Of a DNA stretch of 43,179 bases, positions 34,401 to 39,983 are shown piece after piece. The DNA comes from an uncultured bacterium. GTDB taxonomy: Bacteria > Cyanobacteriota > Vampirovibrionia > Gastranaerophilales > Gastranaerophilaceae. The notes below the pieces were generated by a model that worked only from the letters and a program-made list of their open reading frames with translations, ran no database searches and was not told the DNA's origin. The stretch covers positions 1 to 43,179 of the forward strand of contig CASFCQ010000009.1 of the NCBI GenBank assembly GCA_949293185.1, given 5' to 3'. Position 1 is the first letter of the stretch, and every line of letters starts with the position of its first letter. The position numbers and the translations under genes are program-made.

Positions 34401-34784
34401 AAAGCATTGGAAGTAGCTAAAAGTCCTAAAATTTCAAATTACTATTTTATGGTGCTGCTCAAAAAACTTATTGCAGAAATCTATATTATTAAAGGAGATA
34501 TGGAATCAGCAAAAATGTATATTGAAAAAGCATTAAGAATCACCAAAAAGTACAATATGAAGCTTTTAAAAGTTTCTGTTTACCAGCTTTATGCTAAATA
34601 TCTTGAAGAAATGGTTTCTAAAAGACCTAAAAACGCAATAACATATGCCCAAAATGCGGTTACTGCATACAAAAAAGCATTGTCACAGGCAGAAAGTCTT
34701 GAAATAGAAGCAATTATTGAAGATGTTCAAAAGAATTTTAATTCTTTTAAAACATTCTGCCAGTTGAATAAAATCAAAATCTAA
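31449..34784 (+). CDS. Zinc-ribbon STAND-type ATPase with TPR-like repeats
   Basis: This 1111-residue protein starts with three zinc ribbons in the first 75 residues (CLKCKK...CSYC, CPVCGH...CTGCG, CKNCNS...CRKCG). A charged disordered linker to about 200 follows. Next is an AAA/STAND NTPase with Walker A APEGYGKST near 235-243 and Walker B LIIIIDDFD near 358-366, plus an SPRDADNLIKMFL sensor-like stretch and winged-helix-like arm. From about residue 600 the protein is all-helical and TPR-like (for example AKMYIEKALRITKKYNMKLLK). Such proteins oligomerise on ligand binding to relay signals. No output domain (CHAT, nuclease, cyclase) is visible. It follows the sigma gene by 74 bases. Zinc ribbons could bind nucleic acid or protein. 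Confidence 0.82.
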   Translation: MLCLKCKKIIPDNQLRCSYCHTKVQSVCPVCGHVNPITSEYCTGCGLQLLKHCKNCNSINLPSAKKCRKCGQAFVKDWAEISISDLTVIKKQQTPVSIDIPQNQIYTGISKELLAIPDGEDKISEGLKKEKLTPEQKPVINSKIVVSEEKVVKNIENFTQKSPINNVQPPKKNVKNKSEDVLKPEFSADNNSPKIMPEEPEVETYEPKEYDQIKAKNHISSVLRQPEKLIIGLSAPEGYGKSTVLRYLFNDLLKQNYIWLWGECSANSQISPFGIFQEIVLTFFNMPNFSNMSNDFIRQARRMLSESLPFFNADEITNLFNFLYPSLTAKYEDILTNKDVTFALLEKLICELSKKSKLIIIIDDFDMIDGASYEFLSYFVDKGHLGDNIKLIISYKDSRITQGYFYSEKLLQNQYEDVKLAPLSPRDADNLIKMFLKGSNPLPKQLFEKIYHLSQGNSAYIEQMIVLLNENKAFYKESGKIRYNQNPVATNPPKNLYEILVLRLNHLQKTYPIAFKTLCTAAIMGNKFNVKLLGIIMKIEPVKFQNIINMLSTYAYISQFNNNIYEFKNTLLWRFVYEKAKQSKDFALLNEKIFDIINSFTLSSNALKALIAQSLNQKLLALNIWTDNIKLCAYLGDEHLWTLSQKQCLKIAQEEKPENEALIINNIHERMGKLIYQSRPSEAIAYLSSAINNAMKVDNKPKIIELAGYLSKSCSLTGNYYGVIESVDTALKLIENPDKKLECALIKQKKLNAMFCLGNSEEIYNMASNDIIPVVERALSHEIPANGISMDVIYEAWLEGNLTVAMALISQGNNKSFEILKLIDEIVAKNHVENKNYLQRVKLAKALAYSMQGNLKKSDDILISLTQETAKEVVEPDVISMWNFINILNKLHRHDWQNIKADLFSVVTFANNYNDVLVKNLLKVFLGKILQEEGNLSKALNIFNEQITVFAKEKIAVGAFLCWYFIAKLTLVTDGSEKSLHIAQKALEVAKSPKISNYYFMVLLKKLIAEIYIIKGDMESAKMYIEKALRITKKYNMKLLKVSVYQLYAKYLEEMVSKRPKNAITYAQNAVTAYKKALSQAESLEIEAIIEDVQKNFNSFKTFCQLNKIKI

Positions 34785-35437
34785 TTATTCAGCTTCGGGA
34801 AAAGTACAATAGAGCCGTCATCTTCTCTCCATTGAATATAACCTATTTTTAGCTGTCCGCCCATATCCAGAATTGTTGCAAGCGCCCAGTTTCCGCTGAT
34901 TTTGTTGAGTTTTATGGAGCGTATATATGTAAAACCGCCGAGTTTTTGCGAGAGTTTGTCTGCTCCGCTGTAGTATCCTCGTTTGCGGTAATCTACGTTT
35001 TTCATATAATAAAGACCGTACTTATGCCCGTAATAAGCATAAAAATCTTTTAAACTCCAAAAGTCATCTGCTTTGGGTGCTTTAATCCATCCTGTTTTGT
35101 TGTCTGTTTTGTCATAAATTATTTTGTACCAGTCATCTTGCATATCAACAACCATACAAAAAGCGAGATTTTTGGCTTCTATCTGTGCTGCAAAAAGTGC
35201 AGACGGTTCTATTGTTGATTTGTTAAGCTTAACAGAACTGTTTGTCCAGCTGATATTTTCAATGTTCTGGGAATCTTCTCTGGGGTAAAGATATAGCTTA
35301 AAGCTTTGCGGCACCTGTATAAACCCTATGGTTTCATTGCTGATTGAACCTGTATAATATGGCATCACATCAGCCAAGACAGGTAAATTTAAAAAACAAT
35401 ATAAAACAGCCGTAATTATAAAACTAAATCTTTTCAT
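34781..35437 (-). CDS. Exported SH3-like domain protein
   Basis: This 218-residue protein has a signal peptide (residues 1-22, ending VLADV). A bacterial SH3-like segment around residues 45-120 includes LYLYPREDSQN and DDWYKIIYD...GWIKAP, the usual 'W-x-K-V...G-W-V' layout. The C-terminal part is aromatic-rich with no known motif. SH3-type domains often bind peptidoglycan or peptides, so a cell-envelope role is inferred. Its stop overlaps the convergent ATPase gene's stop by 4 bases. No strong ribosome site is visible, though AAAGG lies upstream in the AT-rich leader. Confidence 0.72.
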   Translation of the reverse strand: MKRFSFIITAVLYCFLNLPVLADVMPYYTGSISNETIGFIQVPQSFKLYLYPREDSQNIENISWTNSSVKLNKSTIEPSALFAAQIEAKNLAFCMVVDMQDDWYKIIYDKTDNKTGWIKAPKADDFWSLKDFYAYYGHKYGLYYMKNVDYRKRGYYSGADKLSQKLGGFTYIRSIKLNKISGNWALATILDMGGQLKIGYIQWREDDGSIVLFPKLNN

Positions 35438-35576
35438 AATAAAGGTTTAGCACAAATTTTGCTTTTTTTCAAAGTGTTTGTAGTGCTTGTCAATCTATAT
35501 TCCAATTGTCCAAAAGTGCCGGTAAAATATTTAAATACTGTTGGAGTAAAAAATTATGGCATTAACCATAAAATTA

Positions 35577-35585
35577 TGCTAAAAT
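35577..35585 (+). promoter_or_regulatory. Extended -10 promoter with upstream dyad
   Basis: TG-C-TAAAAT at 35577-35585 is an extended -10 for the zinc-ribbon/radical-SAM pair. TTATGG (35554-35559) and CCATAA (35566-35571) form a small dyad over the -35 region, a possible operator. The -35 itself is poor. Confidence 0.5.
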
Positions 35586-35616
35586 TTATCTTGAAAATAT
35601 AAACGGAGATTGAATT

Positions 35617-35787
35617 ATGGCAAGAATAGTAAGACCTTCATGGGCAATAAGATGTGTACAATCAAGCTGCAGAGAATTGTTTGAAGTAGCAATTCTTGAA
35701 GACGGAAAGCAACAGGAAGTTGTTTGTCCTAAATGCGGTGAACACTATCTTTACCCAGTTTTACCGGATGACGAATCAGCTGAATAA
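35617..35787 (+). CDS. 56-residue zinc-ribbon-like protein
   Basis: This small gene encodes MARIVRPSWAIRCVQSSC followed by a CPKCGEH ribbon end. Two Cys pairs, C13/C18 and C37/C40, are spaced as in a small zinc ribbon. The CGG-AG ribosome site (CGGAGAT, 7 bases before the ATG) is strong and an extended -10 promoter lies just upstream, so I consider it real. It ends 1 base before the ATG of the YhcC-like gene in another frame, suggesting co-translation. The function is unknown; a role as a small regulatory or RNA-binding zinc protein is only a guess. Confidence 0.75.
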   Translation: MARIVRPSWAIRCVQSSCRELFEVAILEDGKQQEVVCPKCGEHYLYPVLPDDESAE

Positions 35788-35788
35788 A

Positions 35789-36721
35789 ATGTTTTTTCCA
35801 AGACCGGGAACTAATAAAAGATATTATCAGTTCAGTGAATATTTAAAAAATAAGTTTGGCAAAAAGGTATACAAAATTACCCTTGATGCAGGTTTTAGCT
35901 GCCCGAACAGAGATGGTACAATCTCTTCGGGCGGTTGTATTTTTTGCGATGACGGGGGCAGTTTTTCGCGTGCTCATGATTCTCATATGCCGGTGAAACA
36001 ACAGGTGTTAACAGGTATAGATACCTTATCAACACGTTTTAAGGCACAAAAATTTATGTCTTATTTTCAGGCGTATTCAAATACCTACAAACCTGTTGAC
36101 GAATTAAAACAAATTTATGATGCGTCTTTGTGTCACAAAGATGTTGTCGGTATTTCTATAGGAACACGCCCTGACTGTATAGATGAACAAAAACTTGATT
36201 TAATTGCATCTTATACTGATAAATACGAAACCTGGATTGAATACGGGCTTCAATCCATGCATGACAAAACTCTTAAATTTATAAACAGAGGACATGATTA
36301 CCAAACATTTTTAAATGCATATAATCTTACAAAACAACGCGGCATAAATGTTGGTGTGCATGTGATTTTAGGTCTTCCTAACGAAACAAAAGATGATATG
36401 CTTCAAACAATCAAAACTCTTGCTGATTTAAAAGTTGACGGTGTAAAGTTTCATTGCCTTTGTATTTTCCCTAACACAAAACTGTATGAAATGTATGAGC
36501 AAGGGCAGATAAAGCTTCTTGAAGAAGATGAGTATGTTGATATTGCCTGCGATTGTCTTGAGATTCTTCCTGAAAGAACAACAATACACAGACTCGGCGG
36601 CAACGGTTTGCAGGCAATAAAGGTTGCACCTAAATGGCTTAATAAAAAATTTGAAATTTTAAATAAAATAGATAAAGAACTGGAAAAAAGAAATTCTTAT
36701 CAGGGGTGCAAATTTTGTTAG
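35789..36721 (+). CDS. TIGR01212-family radical SAM protein (YhcC-like)
   Basis: This 310-residue protein begins FPRPGTNKRYYQFSEYLKNKFG, the expected N-terminus of YhcC-type radical SAM proteins. The cluster-binding cysteines are C-x11-C-x2-C (CPNRDGTISSGGCIFC), the characteristic long first gap of this family. Further blocks are GISIGTRPDCI, the ETWIEYGLQS...FINRGHDY segment, and HVILGLPNETKDDM. The frame extends upstream to 35696, but that part overlaps the 56-residue zinc-ribbon gene. The ATG at 35789, 1 base after that gene's stop, gives the normal family length of about 310. The substrate is unknown; the family is reported near tRNA- or stress-related genes in other bacteria. Confidence 0.9.
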   Translation: MFFPRPGTNKRYYQFSEYLKNKFGKKVYKITLDAGFSCPNRDGTISSGGCIFCDDGGSFSRAHDSHMPVKQQVLTGIDTLSTRFKAQKFMSYFQAYSNTYKPVDELKQIYDASLCHKDVVGISIGTRPDCIDEQKLDLIASYTDKYETWIEYGLQSMHDKTLKFINRGHDYQTFLNAYNLTKQRGINVGVHVILGLPNETKDDMLQTIKTLADLKVDGVKFHCLCIFPNTKLYEMYEQGQIKLLEEDEYVDIACDCLEILPERTTIHRLGGNGLQAIKVAPKWLNKKFEILNKIDKELEKRNSYQGCKFC

Positions 36722-36743
36722 CAAATTTTTTTATTTTTGTATT

Positions 36744-36771
36744 TTCTCTTTTTTGTAAACGAAAAAGAGAA
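36744..36771 (+). promoter_or_regulatory. Hairpin overlapping the ribosome site of the deiminase-like gene
   Basis: TTCTCTTTTT (36744-36753) pairs perfectly with AAAAAGAGAA (36762-36771), with an 8-base loop. The right arm is the purine-rich ribosome site, 5 bases before the ATG at 36777. Folding would hide the site, so translation may be modulated. It might also be read as a minus-strand terminator, but no minus-strand gene ends here. Confidence 0.5.
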
Positions 36772-36776
36772 GAAGT

Positions 36777-38072
36777 ATGAAAATAAAAAAATATAATTAT
36801 ATTAAGTGTAATGGGCTGCAAAGCACACCGCCTTCTTTTAAGGGGTATGATGCGAGAAAACTCGGCGGACTTTTGGTAACGGATAAAACCTGTGCAGATG
36901 CGTTAAAAAAACTTTCAGCCAAAACCGGTATAGATATTTTTACTCCGAACATTGCATCCAAATCCATAAAAAAAGAATTTTACCAGCTTGCGGAAGGTAA
37001 CAAACTTTTATGGGCTCAGGATTATTTGACGTTTTTGAACTATCAAACAAAAGCTGTTTTGTTTGACAATTCACGGGATTTTTTAAAAAGGGTATTAAGA
37101 GCCTGCGGTGACGGATTAAAAAAAGATTTGAATATTTTGCCTTTTAAGTCCGAACCTCATATCAGAGGCGGCAACTTTTTTATTTGCCATAATAATGGGA
37201 AAAAAGATCTTTTAATCAGCGAAAACAGGCAAATTTATCCTGAGGATTTGGCAAAAAAAATATTCAATGCAGACAATATAATTACTGTTCCCAAAATGGA
37301 TTACCATTTGGATTTGTGTATTCGTCCGCTTGATAACGGAAATGTTCTTGTGTCTGATATTAATATGACAAAAGCAGGCATGCAAAACGGAATTGAAAAA
37401 ATTAAAAAGTATATTGAAAAAAATAATATTGCAGGTAAGGAAAAAGAAGAACTGGAAAACGTAATAAATAATATTGATTTGATGATACAAAAATTGGATA
37501 TTACATTGCAGTTTGACAAATACAAACCCCATGAAACCGTAAATAAAGTTGAAAAAATATTAAAAGATTCAGGCTACAATCCTATAAGAATTCCTTCAAA
37601 CTACCACTATTTGGATGCTGTAAAAACAAAAGAAAAAGAACGGGAACAGTTAAATAATTTCCAAAATAATATTAATACATTAAAGAATATGAGTAAAAAT
37701 GATTCTGCGAATGTGCGTGCCGTGGTCGACAAATTTATAGAGCTTGAAACTTTTAAAAAAGACCATGACAAAACATTGGGTGTGGAGCTGGAAAGTTTTT
37801 ACGAAAACAATTTTATAAATGCAATTGCTTACAAAAAGAATGACGGCAAAATAGGCTATATTACTAATGCTTCGCTTTTGGACAAGACTCTGGATATAAC
37901 TCCTGAAATTGAACAAAAAACAGGCTTTAGTACAAAAAATATGTTTATAGAAAGTGTTGCCCCATATATTGATAAAGAAAATATTTATTTTGTTGATGAA
38001 AAATTAACCCAAAAACTCTTTAAGAACATGGGTGCAATCCATTGCGCTGCAGCAGAAATCCCGTTTGTATAA
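36777..38072 (+). CDS. Guanidine-modifying (deiminase-like) enzyme with large insertion
   Basis: This 431-residue protein shows the peptidyl-arginine/agmatine-deiminase fold by eye. It has LLWAQDYLTF (acidic D82, like WxRD), an EPHIRGGNFFI block (126-136), H177-x-D179 in DYHLDLCIRPLDNGNVLV, and the C-terminal GAIHCAAAEIP with catalytic Cys C423. These supply the expected Asp/Glu-His-Cys set. Usual agmatine deiminases have about 340-380 residues. Here a helical, Lys/Glu/Asn-rich insertion of about 150 residues (200-365) separates His and Cys. The N-terminus contains SFKGYDARKLGGLLV and no signal peptide. Substrate is uncertain: agmatine, free arginine or protein arginine. A hairpin covers its ribosome site, and an inverted repeat follows the gene. 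Confidence 0.78.
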   Translation: MKIKKYNYIKCNGLQSTPPSFKGYDARKLGGLLVTDKTCADALKKLSAKTGIDIFTPNIASKSIKKEFYQLAEGNKLLWAQDYLTFLNYQTKAVLFDNSRDFLKRVLRACGDGLKKDLNILPFKSEPHIRGGNFFICHNNGKKDLLISENRQIYPEDLAKKIFNADNIITVPKMDYHLDLCIRPLDNGNVLVSDINMTKAGMQNGIEKIKKYIEKNNIAGKEKEELENVINNIDLMIQKLDITLQFDKYKPHETVNKVEKILKDSGYNPIRIPSNYHYLDAVKTKEKEREQLNNFQNNINTLKNMSKNDSANVRAVVDKFIELETFKKDHDKTLGVELESFYENNFINAIAYKKNDGKIGYITNASLLDKTLDITPEIEQKTGFSTKNMFIESVAPYIDKENIYFVDEKLTQKLFKNMGAIHCAAAEIPFV

Positions 38073-38074
38073 AA

Positions 38075-38098
38075 AATCTTTATACAGATATAAAGATT
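38075..38098. repeat. Perfect 10-bp hairpin after the deiminase-like gene
   Basis: AATCTTTATA (38075-38084) pairs with TATAAAGATT (38089-38098), with a CAGA loop. It lies just after the deiminase-like stop. On the plus strand no T-run follows, while the minus strand would have one. It may help to end or protect the upstream mRNA. Confidence 0.55.
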
Positions 38099-38175
38099 AG
38101 ATAAAGAAATCAAGATTCGGTAAAAATTTGCTTTATAATGTGTACAACGATAAGAAAAATACATGGAGAAAAAAG

Positions 38176-38466
38176 ATGCACGCAGATTCTATTAAATACT
38201 TTTTAACACAATTAGAAACAGCAGATAACAAAAGCAAAGCAGAAATCGAAAACATGCTCGTTAATGTTGGTTCAGCTGCAGTTCCTGTTCTTGTTGAACA
38301 ATTACAAACAGTAAAAGGCGCTGTCAGAGGTGTTGTTGCAATGTCTTTAATCAGAATCGGCGAAGCTTCAGTCGATTGCCTCAAAAAAGTAGCTCAAACA
38401 AATAAAGATTTTGAATGGGTTGCTAAATATTTGATTTCTGAAATTGAAGGCGATATGGCTGCATAA
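38176..38466 (+). CDS. Small HEAT-repeat-like protein
   Basis: This 96-residue all-helical protein has about two HEAT-like helical hairpins: MLVNVGSAAVPVLVEQLQTV, then AVRGVVAMSLIRIGEASVDCL. Such repeats bind proteins or act as scaffolds. An upstream extension to 38128 is possible, but the ATG at 38176 has GGAG 7 bases before it and is the better start. There is no signal peptide, so it is presumably cytoplasmic. A strong terminator follows. Confidence 0.82.
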   Translation: MHADSIKYFLTQLETADNKSKAEIENMLVNVGSAAVPVLVEQLQTVKGAVRGVVAMSLIRIGEASVDCLKKVAQTNKDFEWVAKYLISEIEGDMAA

Positions 38467-38493
38467 TTATAAACTAGCCGAAAACAAAAATTT

Positions 38494-38530
38494 AAAAAAG
38501 GATTGTCAGCTTCTTGTACAATCCTTTTTT
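38494..38530 (+). terminator. Rho-independent terminator after the HEAT-repeat gene
   Basis: AAAAAAGGATTGT (38494-38506) and ACAATCCTTTTTT (38518-38530) form a perfect 13-base stem with an 11-base loop, ending in a T-run on the plus strand. Confidence 0.92.
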
Positions 38531-38848
38531 GTTGCTAATTGTATGAGCGCTGCATACTCAGCAGAACAAACAAGACTAAATGTCGTATTTAGGTTAAATG
38601 TACTAGCAAAAAAATGTATCTTTAAGTTTTATTGCGAATATATCAGATGAAATTTGGGGAATATATATAAAAATATGTGTTTAAAGAAAACTCTGATAAT
38701 GCAAAGGCAGGGAGTTTTGAGCTTATAATAAAATTATTTATTATTTGTAATATAAAATATATTGAGGAATGTAATACATCTTACCATATTTCTTGACTTT
38801 AAGTTTATCAGGCTATTAATATAGAGTATAAAGAAACAGTGAGGTCGC
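38531..38848. other. Non-coding stretch with promoter of the LysM gene
   Basis: I see no credible gene in these 318 bases after the terminator. A promoter is at 38793-38798 (TTGACT) and 38817-38822 (TAATAT), with an 18-base spacer. GAGG just before the ATG at 38849 serves as the ribosome site. The rest (38531-38790) is AT-rich without a clear hairpin or reading frame. A small RNA cannot be excluded. Confidence 0.5.
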
Positions 38849-39412
38849 ATGAAAAGTTCAACATTATACAGATCAAACCTTTCTAAAGAAAAAATGGCTT
38901 TGTTAGAAGAATTAAAAGCAAAATCACAAAATACTTCTTTTGAAAGCCGTACACCTGATGTATACATCAGACCTGCAAAAGAAAAAGAACTCGATGTCTT
39001 ATGGCAGAATTTTAAAGTAAACCAAAAAGAGGAAAAATCTCCCGGAGTTTACTTGATTACAGGTTTTATAGCAGGTGCGCTATGCATGTTTTTGATGACA
39101 GCGTTATTGAGTTTTAGCTCTAATGCTATCAATGAACATAACAACGCTGAATCTCCTAAGCTTGTTAAAAAAGTGAAAGCTGAAAAACCTGCCAAATTGT
39201 CAATTATTCCGGCTGATCAAGCTGTTGAAGAAGTTAAAACAGCAGCTCCCGAGTCATATACTGTTAAATCAGGTGACACATTGGCCGGTATTGTAGTCAG
39301 ATTCTACGGAAAATATGACCCTTCCAAAATAACAAAAATTATGGAAGCTAATAATATGTCTAATCCTAATTCATTATCAATCGGGCAATCCCTTGTAATT
39401 CCGATGGATTAG
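38849..39412 (+). CDS. Membrane-anchored LysM-domain protein
   Basis: This 187-residue protein has a cytoplasmic N-terminal part (residues 1-65). One membrane helix follows at about 67-91, then a Lys/Pro/Ala-rich linker. A LysM domain at about 136-185 reads SYTVKSGDTLAGIVVRFYG...NPNSLSIGQSLVIP. LysM binds peptidoglycan GlcNAc, so the protein probably tethers the membrane to the cell wall outside the cytoplasm. There is no catalytic domain. The start at 38849 follows GAGG at 5 bases and a recognisable promoter. A GNRA-loop terminator follows. Confidence 0.92.
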   Translation: MKSSTLYRSNLSKEKMALLEELKAKSQNTSFESRTPDVYIRPAKEKELDVLWQNFKVNQKEEKSPGVYLITGFIAGALCMFLMTALLSFSSNAINEHNNAESPKLVKKVKAEKPAKLSIIPADQAVEEVKTAAPESYTVKSGDTLAGIVVRFYGKYDPSKITKIMEANNMSNPNSLSIGQSLVIPMD

Positions 39413-39430
39413 AAAATAAACCTTAAAAAT

Positions 39431-39460
39431 AAAAACCGGTTAAGCAATTAACCGGTTTTT
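39431..39460. terminator. Bidirectional terminator with GCAA tetraloop
   Basis: AAAAACCGGTTAA (39431-39443) and TTAACCGGTTTTT (39448-39460) form a perfect 13-base stem closed by a GCAA tetraloop, with T-runs on both strands. It ends the LysM gene on plus and the small minus-strand gene at 39475-39693. Confidence 0.95.
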
Positions 39461-39474
39461 TATATTAATTATTT

Positions 39475-39693
39475 TTATCGTTTCCATGCAAGCATTCTTA
39501 TCCCTTCCTGAGAGGGGTATGCTGTTGTGTATATGGTGAAATTATGTCTGGGCTTGTTGTATTGAATCAGAAATTCTTTATTTTTTATATCTTCAACGCA
39601 AGTATCGTAGCCGAATTCATCTCTGATGATTTCAGCAAAAAATTTTTGGTCTTCATTTAAAGACAAATCACTATAATTTTTGACGATACGCAT
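39475..39693 (-). CDS. Small hypothetical protein
   Basis: I do not recognise this 72-residue protein. It is charged and mixed alpha/beta (MRIVKNYSDLSLNEDQKFFA, then aromatic-rich FTIYTTAYPSQEG) with no signal peptide or membrane segment. The ATG at 39693 lacks a clear ribosome site. A TATAAA -10-like element ends 8 bases before it, so this mRNA may also be leaderless. The GCAA terminator just past its stop supports a real transcript. Confidence 0.55.
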   Translation of the reverse strand: MRIVKNYSDLSLNEDQKFFAEIIRDEFGYDTCVEDIKNKEFLIQYNKPRHNFTIYTTAYPSQEGIRMLAWKR

Positions 39694-39983
39694 AATATCA
39701 TTTTATACTTTTGTATGATTTTTTTCATCTATTGTTATATATTTGATATAAAATTGATACATTAATTAACATGTGATGCAATAACTGACCGGCTTTAAGC
39801 GTAAGTTTGTATCAGGTAATGATTAATATAATCGAGGCGGCAACTGCAACACTAGATTAGTTGGATAATTGAATTTTTTGTATTTTTGTTCCAATCTGTA
39901 GGGGCATAAAATAGATAATAAGAATTATTAATTTTATATTCTTTTTGTTATACAAAAAATTACGGGTGTAATAAAATAAAACA
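39694..39983. other. Leader region of the trehalose-synthase-like gene with long inverted repeat
   Basis: AATTTTTTGTAT (39872-39883) and ATACAAAAAATT (39950-39961) are perfect 12-base inverted arms 66 bases apart. Inside, AAGAAT (39920-39925) and ATTCTT (39938-39943) make a smaller hairpin. The element ends about 22 bases before the ATG at 39984, so the mRNA leader may be structured. The remaining upstream part shows no gene or clear known riboswitch. Confidence 0.5.

Noticed and set aside
35696-35788. Longer start for the radical SAM gene
   Set aside because: It would overlap the zinc-ribbon gene in another frame, lacks a ribosome site, and exceeds the usual family length; 35789 fits better.
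38075-38098. Terminator for the deiminase-like gene
   Set aside because: The hairpin is perfect but lacks a T-run on the plus strand; it is listed as an inverted repeat only.
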